From Monodelphis domestica (lineage: Eukaryota > Chordata > Mammalia > Didelphimorphia > Didelphidae): a stretch of 64,000 nucleotides of DNA. Below the pieces are notes generated by a model, which was not told the DNA's origin, did not search any database, and was given only the letters and a program-made list of their open reading frames with translations. The position numbers were made by a program, and so were the translations under genes. Below, one piece after another: positions 36,490 to 50,250 of this stretch (position 1 is its first letter; the number at the start of each line of letters is the position of its first letter). The stretch covers positions 259,412,976 through 259,476,975 of the forward strand of contig NC_077230.1 of the NCBI RefSeq assembly GCF_027887165.1. The letters are read 5' to 3'.

Positions 36490-39240
36490 AAAAAAAAATC
36501 TCTTGTTGACTCATAAATTTTTCCTATCAATAAATCTTATTTGTAACATGTGCCTTGTATTTTTTAATTTACTTGTGATATCTCCTTTTATTCCTAGATC
36601 AAGTATCCATTTTGATTTTATATTGTTATATTGTGAAAGATGTTGGGCCATATCTAGTTTTCACTACTCTACTTTCCCATTTTCCTAGGACTTTTTGCCA
36701 AATAGTGAATTCTTTACCCAAAAAATTGAATTTTTTAGTATATAAAACAATAAATTGCTATGGAAATTAACTTCCATGTGTTCATTATTTAGACTTCCAT
36801 TAATCCACCTGTCCATTTCTTAGCCAATACCAGATTGCTTTATAAACTTTTTATAATGTAATTTGTGATTAAGTAAGGCTAGGCCTACTTCCTTTTTTTT
36901 TTTCAAAAATTCCCTTGATATTCTTGGCTTTTTATACTTCCAGATGAAATTTGTTGTTATTTTTATAGTTTTATGATATAATTTTTGGGTAAAGAAAATA
37001 GGGTCAAACTGTCATATTCATTATATTGGCTTGGCCTATCCATGACTAATTGTTGTTTTTCAAATTGTTTAGGTATGATTTTATTTAAGTGAAGTGTTTT
37101 GTAATTGCATTCATATGGTTGCTGGGTTTCTTTTGGTGAGTACAGCCCTGAATATTTTATATCACCTAGGATTATTTTGATTGAAATTTCTTTTTATTTT
37201 CATATCTTGCTGCATTGGGTTTTATTGACGGCAAATAGGAATGCTGGTGATCTATGTGGGTTGATATTTTTTATCCTGCAACTTCGCTAAAGTTAATTAT
37301 TTTTATTAGTTTTTTGGTTGATTCTCTAGGATTCTCAAGGTATACCATCATATCATCTGTACAGAGACATAACTTTGTTTCTTCATAGCCTATTTCGATT
37401 AATTCAATTTATTTTTCTGCTCCCATTGCTATAGATGGCCCTTATAAATGCTAGTGTTGATAATGGCCATTCTTACTTTCCCCATCATCTTTTTTGGGTT
37501 GGTTTTAGCTTATTCCTATTACAGACAATACTTGCTGATGGTTTTAGATAAATGCCATTTTAACTTTAAAGAAGTTTTATTTTACTCCAATAAGGAATGG
37601 GTGTTGTATTTTGTCAAATGTATTTTGTCAAATGATTTTTCTACATCTATTTAAATAATCGTGTAGTTTTTGTTGGATTTATTAGTAATATTTTCAATTT
37701 TCCTAATGGTTTTGCTAATAATGAATCATCTCTGCATTGCTGGCATAAAACACACTTAAGTTTATGATTCTTGTATATGAGTATATACTTATGTATGTAT
37801 ATAAGGATATACTTATGAGTGGTTTATTATTCTTATATAATGTTATGATCATTCTAGCATTTTATTTAAAACTGTTGCATCAATGTTTAATGTGGAGAGG
37901 GGGGTCTAAAGTTTTCCTTTTCTGTTTAGTTCTTCATGTTTTAAATTTCAGTACTGCATTTCTGTCATAAAAAAGAGTTTGTAAGCATTCCTTAGTACCC
38001 TATTTTTCTAAATAGTTTATGTATTGGAGTTAGGTTTTGTTCTTTGAATATTTGGCAGAATTCACTTGTGAATCTATCAGGCTCAGGGACTTTTTTCTGA
38101 GGGAGGGCTTTGATAGTTTGCTATTTTTTTCTGTGATAGGGTTGTTTGGGTATTCTATTTTCTCTTCTATTAGTCTGGATAGTTTCTATTTTTTGTAAGC
38201 TTTCATCTAATTCACTTAGATTGGCAGATTTATTGGAATATAGTTTGGCAAAATAACCTCAATTAATTAAATTTCTTCTTCATGGGTTGCAATTTTGTCT
38301 TTTTCATTTTTGATACTTCAAATTTGGTTTTCTTCTTTCTTTTTTAAATTAACTCAATAATTTTAATATAATTCATTTATTCATGAAACCAACTCCTTGT
38401 CTTATTTATTAGTTCACTGGATTTTGTAATTTTTTTTCATTAATCTCTCCCTTGATTATTAGAATTTCTGTTGTGGTGCTTAATTGGGGATTTTAATTTG
38501 TTTTATTTCCATTTTTTATTCATGCCCAATTTTTTGATCTATCTTTCTCTATTTAATTAATGAAATCACTTAAAGGTATGAATTTCTGCCTACATACCGC
38601 TTTGATTGCATTGTGTCTCTCACATTTTAATATGTTTTCTATTCATTATCATTTTCTTCAATGAAATTCTTGATTGTTTCTAGGATTTATCATTTGACCC
38701 ATTTATTCTTTAGGATAAGATTATCTAGTTTCCAATTAATTTTTCTTCTTTCTGCTGGTCTTTTTGTATTTCATTTTTATTGCATCATTTTCAAAAAAAC
38801 TGTCCATTTGTCACATCTGCTTATCTTCATCTGGATGTGAGGCTTTTATGCCCTTTCCTTTGGTCATATTTTGTGAAGGTGCAATGTACTTCAGAAAATA
38901 AAGTGAATCATTTTCTGTTCCCATTCAGTTTTCTCCAAAGGTCTATCATATCCAATGTTTCTAAAATTCTGTTTACCTCCTTAACTTCATGCTTTATTTA
39001 TTGGTTGGCTATGTCTGCTTCTAAGAGTAGAAGGATGAGGTCCACTAATAGTAATGTTTTATTATATTCACATTAAACTCATATAAATTTCTATAGCATT
39101 CTGGGTACCATAACACTTGGTTAATATATATTTATATTAATATTGTTTCTTTGTCTTTTTTGGAAGGTATAATTTAATGATAGTGTAATTTCCTTATTCA
39201 TCTCTTTTTTTAGATTTCTTTTCCTAATTTTTTTTTGAAA
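36490..39240 (-). mobile_element. Old L1 fragment F, antisense ORF2
   Basis: From left to right the minus-strand ORF2 runs from the C-terminal region through the reverse transcriptase (antisense FADD area near 37350, TACCATCATATCATCTGTAC) to the endonuclease near 39170-39235. Blocks such as GGAATGGGTGTTGTATTTTG and TGATGGTTTTAGATAAATG mark the same positions as in copy C. It is far more diverged than C and carries a local duplication of TATTTTGTCAAATG at 37608-37635. Confidence 0.8.
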
Positions 39241-39349
39241 AATTTATTTACACAATTAAATTAGAATATTTTTCCCTGGTTATATGATTCATGTTCTTTC
39301 CCTCCATTCCCCACAACATTTTTTCATGGGTAACACACAATTCCACTGG

Positions 39350-39707
39350 TGCCCAGGCAGCTCACAGGAAGTCACCAGCCAGAGCCACTACCTTGGGGAA
39401 AAATACTTAAGAGGAGGAAGTGACATGCTCTATATAAATGGTTTTACATCACTTTCCTGCATCTTATATGTACCAGTGGTAGCTTAGCTTGACTTAGGAC
39501 AGCCCAGGGGTCTGTCAGCTGTTTCTGCACATGTCTATCAATGGCCATCCTCCTAGATATTTAATCCTTAAGTATGGGTGCAGGCCTTCCTGGCCTTGTT
39601 AGACCAAGAAGGGTGGAGCAATGTAGAGTTCACAAGACACTCCTGTTTCTGTTAGACCAAATATCTCCATTGTTAAAATCAGGAGGTAGCTAAATCAAAT
39701 CTTCACA
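39350..39707 (+). mobile_element. LTR-like insertion in L1 copy E (fossil)
   Basis: A 358-bp block starting TGCCCAGG and ending CTTCACA breaks the L1 3' UTR. It has a CTATATAAATGG box near 39430. Its last ~30 bp (AGGTAGCTAAATC, then AAATCTTCACA) resemble the end of the block at 43046-43968. No internal retroviral region is present, so it would be a solo LTR. A target duplication was not clear. Confidence 0.55.
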
Positions 39708-41757
39708 TATCCACAATAATATCCACATCCACACTTGTGATCAAGTAGTTGTTTTTCTTTTGTGTTTCTATTCCTGTAGTTCTTCCTCTGAATGTGAACA
39801 GTGTTCTCTCTCATAAGTCCTTGAGAACTGTCCTGGATTATATGATTGCTGCTAGTAGGGAGGTTTATTACAATATATTATACCACAGTGTATCAGTGTA
39901 TTTGTATAAAGTTCTCCTGGTTCTGCTCCTTTCACTCTGTATCACTTGCTGGAGGTAATTCCAGTTCACATAGCATTCCTCCAGTTCATTATTCCTTTGA
40001 GCACAATAGTATTACATCACCATCATATAGCAAAATTTCTTCAGCCATTCTCTAATCAAAGGGCATCCCCTCATTTTCCAATTTTATGATATCACCAAGA
40101 GGATGTCTATAAATATTTTTGTACAAATATTTTACCTTATGATCTCTTTGGGGTATCAACCCAGCAGTGGTATGGTTGGATCAAAGACCAGGTAGTCTTT
40201 TAGTGCCCTTTGGCTTTGAGCATAGTTCCAAATTGCCCTCCAGAATGGTTGGATCAGTTCGCAACTCCACCAGCAATGCATTAATGTCCCAACTTTGCTA
40301 CATCACCTCCAACATTCATTACTTTCCTTTGCTGTCATGTTAGCCAATCTGCTAGGTGTGAGGTGGTACCTCAGAGTTGGTTTGATTTGCATTTCTCTGA
40401 TTATAAGAGATTTAGAACATTTTTTTCATCTGCTTTTTAATAGTTTTGATTTCTTCATCTGAAAATGGCCTATTCATGCCCCTTGTCCATTTATCAATTG
40501 GTAAATGGCTTGATTTTTTTATATAATTGATTTAGCTTGTTATAAATATGAGTAATTAGATTTTGGCAGAGGTTTTTGTCATGAAGATTTTCCCCAATTT
40601 GTTGCTTCACTTTTAGTTTTTATTGCATAGGTTTTATTTGAATAAAAACTTAATTTTAATGTAATCAAAATTTTTTTATTTTACATTTTGTAATTTTTTT
40701 CTAACTCTTGCTTGGTCTTAAATTTTTTTCCATTCCCAGAGCACTGACAAGTATACTATTTTGTGTTTACTTAATTTGCTCATCATTTCCTTTTTTATAT
40801 TGAAGTCTTTCACCCATTCCGAGTTTATCTTGTGTAGGGTGTGAGATGTTGATCCCAAATAGATTCTCTCACATACTGTCTTCTAATTTTCCCAGCAGTT
40901 TTTATCAAATACTGGATTTGGGTACCAAAAGGTGGGATCTTTGGGTTTACCATGGACTGTCTTGCTGAGATCACTTACCCCAAGTATATTCCACTGAACC
41001 TCCTTTCTGTCTCTTAGCCAGTCAATTATTGTTTTGATGACCACTGCTTTATAGTATAGTTTGAGATCTGGTACTGCTAGATCACCTTCCTTCAACTTTT
41101 TTTCATTATTTCCATGGATGTCCATGATCTTTTGTGCTTCCAAATGAACTTTGTTATGTTTGTTTTTTTCTAATTCAGTTAACATGTTTTTGGTAGTTTG
41201 ATGGGTATGGCACTAAACAAGTAAATTAATTTTGGTAGGATTGTCATTTTTCTTATGTTAGCTCATCCTACCCATGAGCAATTAATGCTTTTTCCAATGA
41301 TTTAAATCTAGTTTTAATTGTGTGGAAAGTGTTCTGTAGTTTGTCTTGTCAGAGATTCCTAAGGGTTTTACATTGTGTAGGATGCTTTTAAATGGAATTT
41401 CTCTTTCTAATTCTTGCTGATGAGATGTCTTTTGAAGTATATAGAAATGCTGATGACTTATGTGAGTTTATGTTGTATCCTTCAACTTTACTAAGTTGTT
41501 GATTATTTCTATTAGCTTTTTAGTTGATTCTCTAGGATTCATTAAGTAAACCATCATATCATCTGCAAACAGTGATAGTTTGGTGTCCTCATTACCTATT
41601 TTAGTACCTTCAGTTTATTTTTCTTCTCTGATTGCTACTGGTAATGTTTCTAATACAAAGTTAAATAAAAGAAGTTATAATGGGCATCCTTGTTTCAACC
41701 CTGATATCATTGGGAAAGTTTCTAGTTTATCTCCATTGCAGATGAAACTTATTGATG

Positions 41758-41760
<3 letters not shown>

Positions 41761-41795
<35 letters not shown>
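41761..41795. repeat. (TA)n microsatellite in L1 copy E
   Basis: Pure TA tract within antisense ORF2. Confidence 0.97.
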
Positions 41796-41796
<1 letters not shown>

Positions 41797-43045
41797 TGTT
41801 TGTTATTTTTAGGAAAGGCCCTTCTATTCCTATGCTTTCTACTCTTTTTAATAGGAATTAATGTTGTATTTTGTCAAAGGCTTTTTCAGCATCTATTGAA
41901 ATGATCATGTGGTTTTTGTTGGTTTGCTTGTTGATATGGTCAATTATGTGGATGGTTTCCTCATATTGAACCATCCCTGCATTCCTGGTATAAATCCCAC
42001 CTGATCATAATGAAAAAGCCTTGTGATCATTTGATGGATTCCTTTTGCTAGTATTCTATTTGAGATTTTTGCCTCTATGTTCATTAAGGAGAATTGGTCT
42101 ATAGTTCTCTTTCTCTGTTTTTGAGCTGACTGGCTTTGGAATAAATACCATATTTGTTTCATGAAAGGGATTTGGTAGAATGCCTTCTTTCCAATTTATG
42201 TCAAATACTTTATATAATATTGGGATTAGTTGTTCTTTGACTGTTTGATAAAATTCACTTGTGAATCTATCATATCCAGAGGATTTTTTCTTAGGGAGTT
42301 CTTTGATGATTTCTTCAATTTCTTCATCTGATATGGGATTATTTAAGTATTCTATTTCTTCTGTTAATCTAGGCAAAATATAGTTTGTAAATATTCATCC
42401 ATATCACATAGATTGTCATATTTACTGACATATAATTGGGTGTAATTATTTTTAATGATTGCCTTAATTGCCTCTTCATTAGAAGTGAGTTCTCCCTTTT
42501 TATCTTGGATACTGTTAATTTCATTTACTTCTTTCCTTTTGTTCATTAGACTGACTACTACTTTGTCTATTTTATTTGATTTTTTCCAAACTACCAGCCT
42601 CTAGTCTTATTTATTAATTCAATAGTTCTTTTACTTTCAATTTTATTAATTTCTCCTTTAATTTTTAGGATCTCTAATTTAGTTTTTACATAGGAGATTT
42701 TTTATTTGTTCACTTTAAAGTTTAGTAATTCGCATGCCCAATTATTTGATCTCTGACCTCCATAATTTGTTAATATATGAACTCCAGGTTATAAACTTCC
42801 CCCTGAGTATTGCTTTGTGCTGCATCCCATAGATTTTGGAAAGGATGTCTTATCACTCTCATTCCCTTCAATGAAATTATGAATTGTTTTTTATGATTTG
42901 TTCTTTGACTAACAGGTTTTGGAGAATCATATTATTTAGTTTCCAACTAATTTTTAATTTGCCTCTCCATGTACCCTTACTAATTATTATTATTATTGCA
43001 TTATTATATGAAAATTGTTAATTTTTATATGGTTTGGATTTAATT

Positions 43046-43968
43046 TGGTGGTCACCAGGGATTTAATTTCTAAACCCCAAAATGAATTACTAAAGTACAA
43101 GGAATTTATGGTACTTTATTTACAGTACAGGGAAGATATTAAGGAATGAGAGAGAGAAAAAAAAATCCAGCTTCCTCTGAGCCAGGTAGAAATTCTAAGG
43201 CCCTAATCAAGGGAAAAGGAATCTCAAGATGGTGGGCCTTTATTGAAGGTTTACACCTCCAGCAAGGAAGGAAAACTAAGTTAGCCATTTAATCACCCTC
43301 TAAAGGAAAGTAGTCTGAGGTCTCCTGCGTGAGATCCTCTAGGGTCAAATTCCACATCCAAGTCTGAGTGTCTGTCTTGCAGTCTCTCCTTTGAGTGACT
43401 TTTCTTTACTCCAAGCTCCAGAGATTGATCCTCCAGTACAACTCCAAGTCAGAGTTCCTCAATCTATCTTCTGGTCTCTATGGTCCACTATTTAAGGACT
43501 TTTTTCTCTTGTGTCACCTCCCCTATATTTCATGTCTACCAATAACAGCTGATGCTCCACTCCAGGATTGCCCACTCTTTCACATGTGGGTCACAGATAT
43601 CCCACACAATGAATGAAATTGGTGTTCACAACTTTTTTGGTTAGATTATACCTTTTTTGGTTAGATCACACCTTTAGTAGTTAGATCACACCTTTAATAG
43701 TTTGCACCTTTAATAATTAGTTCCAACTTTTAGTGCTTAGTTAGTTTTTTGTAGATTAAAATGGGTAGATCTTCAAATACTAAGTTAGTACTTTTGGGGA
43801 TTAAAATATCAAAATAAATAGGAGATTACAATTTTATCTTCACTATAAAGGAAGAGATTAGTACCTTCATTGTTATCATCAGGGGATTACAATTTAATCT
43901 TCACAATCAATGAAGAGCTAAGTATCTTCATGGTTACAATCAGGAGATAGCTAAATCCAATCTTTACA
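43046..43968 (+). mobile_element. Second LTR-like insertion in L1 copy E (fossil)
   Basis: About 920 bp not related to L1 separates adjacent L1 endonuclease-region segments. It starts near TGGTGGTCACCAGGG and ends AATCTTTACA, with several short internal repeats such as TTAGATCACACCTTTA (43650-43705) and AGGAGATTACAATTT or GGGGATTACAATTT. The end resembles that of the block at 39350. It is best read as a long solo LTR, but this is not certain. Confidence 0.5.
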
Positions 43969-45020
43969 AAATATTGCAGTTAAAATTTCTGCTCTTTTGC
44001 ACCTGTTTGCCATGTTTTTAGGCCCTAGTACATGGTCAATCTTTGTGAATGTACCATCTGCTCCTGAAAATTTGTATTCCTTTCTGTCCCTATTTATTTT
44101 TCTCCACATATCTACCAAACTCTAATTTTTCTAGGATTTCATTAAGATCTCTTACCTCCTTCTTATTTATTTTTGGTTTGATTTATCTAGTTCTGATAGA
44201 GGAAGTTTCACTCTCACACTAGTAGTTTTACTATCTATTTCCTCCTTCAATTCCACTAGATTCTCCTTTAGAAATTTGGATGCTATACCATTTGGTGCAT
44301 ATATGTAGAGTACTGATATTCTCTAATTCTTCATACTGTCTTTTATTAGGATGTAATGACCTTCCCTATCTCTTTTAATCAGAACTCTTTTTACTTTGGC
44401 TTTGTCAAATATCATGATTGCGATCCCTTCCTTTTTTTCTCAGTTGGTGCCCAATAGATTTTGCTCCAGTCTTTAACTGTCATTCTGTATGTCTACCTAC
44501 CTCATGTGTGTTTCTTGTAGAAAACATATGGTAGGTTTTTTTTTTCTAACCCACCCTACTGTTTTCTTTTTATGCATGTATTCATTCCATTCACATTAAG
44601 TGTTATGGTTCCCAACATTTTGATATCCTCTCCTAGATCTGCCCTTTCTTCTTTCACTATTTCCTTTTAAACCAGTGGTTTGCTTTAATCAGTCCCCCTA
44701 ATCCCCACCCTTATTTTACTTCCCTTTCTGCCCCCCCCCTTTTAATTCCCTTAATATTATTTTTCAGGGTCTATCAAATTCCCTCTCCCCTCTCTTTCCC
44801 TCAGTTTTTGTACTCCCCATCTCCCCCCCCCCCATAATCTTTCCCTTCTTACTTTCCCTGTAGTGTAAGATAAAATTCAATACCCCAAGAGATCTAGATG
44901 TCCTTCCCTCTCAGAATAAATTCCACTGAGAGTAAGGTTTAAGTAGTACCTATTAGCCCATTCTTCCTTTTCTTCTAATAATAGTATTCTTCTCCCCTAC
45001 CTTTTTGCCTCTTTCTGTGA

Positions 45021-45104
45021 TATCTATATCTATATCTATATCTATATCTATATCTATATCTATATCTATATCTATCTATCTATATATATATATATATATA
45101 TATT
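45021..45104 (+). repeat. (ATCTAT)n / (TA)n microsatellite in L1 copy E
   Basis: About ten hexamer units TATATC run into ATCT and TA repeats. It lies in the ORF1-ORF2 spacer of the old L1. Confidence 0.97.
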
Positions 45105-45859
45105 GTCCTGGTTATCTTATTGCTTCAAGATTCTCTTGGTTCCATCTTCTATTCCCCTCCTCCCCTTTTACTTTCTTTTTTTTTAATATCATCTGAGACA
45201 ACTTATTACCCCAATCTTTACCTATTAATGATTCTTCTAATTACTATAATAGTGAATATAATTTTTGAGAGTTTCAAATAACATTTTCCATATATTAATA
45301 TAAGCAATTCAACCTTATTTAAGCCCTTAAAGAAGAAAATTTTCTTTCTCCACTGTTTCTTATTTACCTTTTCATGTTGCTCTTAATTTTTGTGTTTGGA
45401 TATCAAACTTTCCACTTAGTTCTAGTCTTTTCTTTACAAATACTTGCAAATCATATATTTTGTTGAATGCCCATACTTTTCCCTGGAAGAATACAGTCAG
45501 TTTTGCTGGTTAGGTGATCCTTTTTTTTTAAATATTTTATTTAATCATTTCCAAGCATTATTCATTAAAGACATAGATCATTTTCTTTTCCTCCTCCCCA
45601 CCCCCCATAGCCGACGCATAAATCCACTGGGCATTACATGTTTTCTTGATTTGAACCCATTGCTATGTTGATAATATTTGCATTAGAGTGTTCATTTAGA
45701 GTCTCTCCTCTGTCATGTCCCCTCAACTGCTGTATTCAGGCAGTTGCTTTTCCTCGGTGTTTCTACACCCACAGTTTATCCTCTGCTTATGAATGGTGTT
45801 TTATTCTCCTAGATCCCTGCAGTTCAGGGACATTACAACATCACTAATGGAGAAGTCCA

Positions 45860-48800
45860 TTATGTTCGATTATACCACAGTGTATTAGTTTCTATGTACA
45901 ATGTTCTCCTGGTTCTGCTCCTCTCACTCTGCATTACTTCCTGGAGGTTGTTCCAGTCTCCATGGAACTCCTCCACTTTATTATTCCTTTTAGCACAATA
46001 GTATTCCATCACCAACATATACCACAGTTTGTTCAGCCATTCCCCAATTGATGGGCATCCCCTCATTTTCCAGTTTTTGGCCACCACAAAGAGTGCAGCT
46101 ATGAATATTTTTGTACAAGTCTTTGTGTCCATTATCTCTTTGGGGTACAGACCCAGCAGTGCTATGGTTGGGTCAAAGGGTAGATATTCTTTTGTCGCCC
46201 TTTGGGCATAGTTCCAAATTGCCCTCCAGAATGGTTGTATCAGTTCACAACTCCACCAGCAATGAATTAATGTCCCTACTTTGCCCCATCCCCTCTAGCA
46301 TTCATTACTTTCCTTTGCTATCATGTTAGCCAATTTGCTTGGTGTGAGGTGATACCTCAGAGTTGTTTTGATTTGCATCTCTCTGATTATAAGAGATTTA
46401 GAATACTTCTTCATGTGCTTATTAATAGTTTTGATTTCTTTATCTGAAAACTGCCTATTCATGTCCCTTGCCCATTTATCAATTGGAGAATGGCTTGATT
46501 TTTTGTACAGTTGATTTAGCTCTTTTTGAATTTGAGTAATTAAACCTTTGTCAGAGGTTTCTATAAAGATTTTTCCCAATTTGTTGTTTCCCTTCTGATT
46601 TTAGTTACATTGGTTTTGTTTCTGCAAAAGCTTTTTAATTTGATGTAGTCAAAATTATTTATTTTAAATTTTGTGATTCTTTCTATGTCTTGCTTGGTTT
46701 TAAAGTCTTTCCCCTCCCAAAGGTCAGACATGTATACTATTCTGTGTTTACCCAATTTACTTATGGTTTCCTTCTTTATGTTTAAGTCACTCACCCATTT
46801 TGAATTTATTTTGATGTAGGATGTGAGGTGTTGATCTATTCCTAGTCTCTCCCACACTGTCTTCCAATTTTCCCAGCAGTTTTTATCGAATAGTGGATTT
46901 TTGTCCCAAAAGCTGGGATCTTTGGGTTTATCGTGTACTGTCTTGCTGAGGTCACTTTCTCCCACTCTATTCCACTGATCTTCCTTTCTGTTTCTTAGCC
47001 AGTACCAAATTGTTTTGATGACTGCTGCTTTGTAATATAGTTTAAGGTCAGGGACTGCAAGGCCCCCATCATATATTTTTTTTAATTATTTCCCTAGATA
47101 TCCTTGATCTTTTGTTGTTCCAAATGAATTTTGTTATGGTTTATTCTAAATCAGTGAAGAAGTATTTTGGTAGTTCAATGGGTGTGGCACTAAATAGATA
47201 AATAAGTTTGGGTAGGATGGTCATTTTTATTATATTGGCTCATCCTATCCATAAGCAGTTAATGTTCTTCCAATTGCTCAAGTCTAGTTTTAGTTGTGTG
47301 GAGAGTGTTTTGTAGTTGTGTTTATATAGTTTCTGTGTTTGTCTCGGGAGGTAGATTCCTAGGTATTTTATTTTGTCTAAGGTGATTTTGAATGGGATTT
47401 CGCTTTCTAGTTTTTGCTGCTGAGCTGTGTTGGAGATATATAGAAAAGCTGATGACTTATGTGGGTTTATTTTGTATCCTGCAACTTTGCTAAAGTTGTT
47501 GATTATTTCAATTAGCTTTTTGGTTGAATCACTAGGATTCTTTAAGTAGACCATCATGTCATCTGCAAAGAGTGACAACTTGGTCTCCTCCTTGCCTATT
47601 TTGATGCCTTCAATTTCTTTTTCTTCTCTAATTGCTACTGCTAGTGTTTCTAGTACAATGTCAAATAGTAGAGGTGATAATGGACATCCTTGTTTCACTC
47701 CTGATCTTATTGGGAATGCGTCTACTTTATCCCCATTGCAGATGATATTAGCTGATGGTTTTAGATATATACTGTTTTTTAATTTTAGGAAGGACCCTTC
47801 TGTTCCAAAGCTTTCTAGTGTTTTTAATAGGAATGGGTGTTGTATTTTATCAAAGGCTTTTTCTGCATCTATTGAGATAATCATGTGGTTCTTGTTGGTT
47901 TGCTTGTTGATGTGGTCAATTATGTGGATGGTTTTCTGAATATTGAACCAGCCCTGCATCCCTGGTGTAAATCCTACTTGATCATGGTGGATGATCCTTC
48001 TGATCACTTGCTGGAGTCTTTTTGCTAGTATCCTATTTAAGATTTTTGCATCTATATTCATTAAGGAGATTGGTCTATAGTTTTCTTTCTCTGTTTTTGA
48101 CCTGCCTGGTTTTGGAATCAGTACCATGTTTGTGTCGTAAAAGGAGGTTGGTAGAACTCCCTCTTTTCTTATTATGTCAAATAGTTTGTATAGTATTGGA
48201 GTTAGCTGTTCTCTGAATGTTTGATAGAATTCACAGGTGAATCCATCAGGCCCTGGGGATTTTTTCTTAGGAAGTTCTTTGATGGCTTGATGGATTTCAA
48301 TTTCTGATATGGGATTATTTACAAATTCTATTTCTTCTGTTAGCCTAGGCAGTTTCTATTTTTGTATATATTTATCCATATCCCCTAAATTGGTGTATTT
48401 ATTGCCATATAATTGGGCAAAGTAATTTTTAATGATTGCTTTAATTTCCTCTTCATCGGAGGTGCTGTCCCCCTTTTCATCTTTGATGCTGTTAATTTGC
48501 TTTTCTTCCTTCCTTTTTTTAATTAGATTGACCAGTACTTTGTCTATTTTGTTTGTTTTTTCAAAGTACCAGCTTCTTGTCTTATTTATTAAATTAATAG
48601 TTCTATCACTTTCGATTTTATTAATTTCTCCCTTAATTTTTAGGATTTCTAGTTTGGTTTTCTGCTGGGGGTTTTTAATTTGATTGCTTTCGAGTTTTTT
48701 CATTTGCATTTCCAATTGATTGATCTCTGCTCTCCCTAGTTTGTTAATATAAGCATTCAGGGATATGAATTTTCCTCTGATTACTGCTTTGGCTGCATCC

Positions 48801-49660
48801 CAAAAGGTTTGAAAGGCTGTCTCGCCATTGTCATTTTCCTCGATGAAATTATTAATTGTTTCTATGATTTCTTCTTTAACTAAACAATTTTGGAGTATCA
48901 TATTGTTTAAATTCCAATTAGTTTTTGATTTGGTTTTCCATGTACCATTACTAATCATTATTTTTATTGCCTTGTGATCTGAGAAGGCTTTATTCATTAT
49001 TTCTGCTTTTCTGTATTTGTGTGCTATGTTTCTGTGACCTATTGTATGGTCAATTTTTGTGAATGTGCCATGTGCTGCTGAGAAGAAGGTGTATTCCTTT
49101 TTATCCCTATTTATTTTTCTCCATATGTCTATTAATTCTAATTTTTCTAAGATTTCATTCACTTCTTGTACCTCGTTCTTATTTATTTTTTGATTTTATT
49201 TATCTAAATTTGATAATTGTTGCTTTAAGTCTTCCACTAATATGGTTTTACTGTCTATTTCTTCCTTCAATTCTACTAGTTTCTCCATTAGAAATTTGGG
49301 TGCTATATTATTTGGTGCATACATGTTGATTAATGATATTTCCTCATTGTCTAAAGTCCCTTTTAACAAAATATAATTACCTTCCCTGTCCCTTTTGATC
49401 AGGTATGTTTTTGCTTTGGCTTTATCAGATATCATGATTACCACTCCTGCCTTCTTTCTGTCAGTTGAGGCCCAGAAGGTCTTATTCTATCCTTTAATTC
49501 TGACCTTGTGGGTGTCAACCCACCTCATGTGTGTTTCTCGAAGACAATATATGGTAGGGTTTTGGATTCTAATCCATTCTGCTATTCATCTACATTTTAT
49601 GGGTGAGTTTATCCCATTCATGTTCAAAGTTATGATTGTCATTTGTGGACTCCCTGGCAT
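45860..49660 (-). pseudogene. L1 copy C ORF2, near full length, several frameshifts
   Basis: ORF2p makes the nick and copies L1 RNA at the target. Here the full reading spans about 1267 codons in several frames. The endonuclease segment ILVEDLKQQLSN has the usual GDLN changed to EDLK, which alters a catalytic-site asparagine. Reverse transcriptase is well kept at 47240-48127, with [15 protein letters not shown] and [14 protein letters not shown]. The C-terminal NKLWYMLVMEYYCAKRNNKV and WYNRT end are present. About five frame changes make it inactive. Confidence 0.92.
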
Positions 49661-50143
49661 TTTGATATCCTTCCCTAATTCTAACCTTTTCTTCTTCAGC
49701 TCTACCTTTTAGTCCAGTGATTTACTTTGAATCTGTCCCCCTTGTCCCCTCCTTTGATGTTTCCCTTTTTAGTCCCTCCCTTTTTGTTCCTTCCCCCTCC
49801 CCCCTCACTTTCCCTCCCTTTTTGTTTTCCCTCTCCCCCTCCCCCCCTTGGTTTCCCTTCTCCGTACCCTTGTTGGGTAAGATGGAATTCAAGATCCCAA
49901 TGGATCTGGATGTTTTTCCCTCTCAGAGTTGATGTCCCTGAGATTAAGGTTTATGTAAAAAACCCTCTCTTCCTCTCTTTCTCATAGGAATTTTCTTCCC
50001 CTCCCCTTCCCATGTGAATTTTTGCGTGAGAAAGATTAATCTTTTTGGTCTTTCTTTACCCCCTATTTATACATTACATTTTCCCCACATGTTAGTATAC
50101 ATAGATTGATATAAATGTAGTCCTTATAGAAGAGATTTTGAGT

Positions 50144-50157
50144 AAAAGAAGAAGATA
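50144..50157 (+). repeat. Target duplication of the retroposed transcript, left
   Basis: AAAAGAAGAAGATA is L1 copy C sequence. The antisense reads TATCTTCTTCTTTT/AC, a fitting L1 endonuclease site. The same sequence with one change recurs at 63856-63869. Confidence 0.75.
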
Positions 50158-50250
50158 GAGAAGCCTGTTTAGATTCCAAACCTTCCAGAGTAAAGACATA
50201 TAAATCCAACAAGGTTACGTTCATTTACTAAAACTATGCAATTAAAAAAA
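50158..50250 (-). repeat. 93-bp inverted repeat, left arm
   Basis: Starts GAGAAGCCTGTTTAG and ends CAATTAAAAAAA. It pairs with 52270-52362. The GATA just outside the arm (50154-50157) matches TATC at 52363-52366, so the duplication reaches exactly to the target junction. Confidence 0.95.

Larger units (their letters stand above)
39241..45520 (-). mobile_element. Old L1 copy E, antisense, with two LTR-like insertions
   Basis: The 3' UTR lies at the left (from about 39245), ORF2 follows, then the spacer, and the ORF1 C-terminus lies at 45420-45520. Minus-strand matches include [27 protein letters not shown]-like and NKRKEVNEINSIQDKKGE. The sequence stops at GTTAGGTGATCC, in the ORF1 part equivalent to about 54440 of copy D, where L1 copy C begins. 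Its remainder should lie beyond the 5' end of C, outside the window. Two LTR-like blocks and two microsatellites interrupt it. Confidence 0.85.
45521..50157 (-). mobile_element. L1 copy C, antisense, 3' two thirds
   Basis: A T-run at 45521-45529 is the A-tail of a minus-strand L1. The 3' UTR, ORF2 (about 49660 to 45860) and most of the ORF1-ORF2 spacer follow rightwards. The match to copy D is close throughout. It stops at AAAAGAAGAAGATA (50144-50157), inside the spacer. Its 5' portion resumes in the same orientation at 63856, so the copy was split by a large insertion. It inserted in the ORF1 region of old copy E. Confidence 0.92.

Noticed and set aside
49717-49987. Proline- and phenylalanine-rich open frames, also at 54843-55110
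   Set aside because: These are antisense readings of the purine-rich L1 spacer and shadow no protein.
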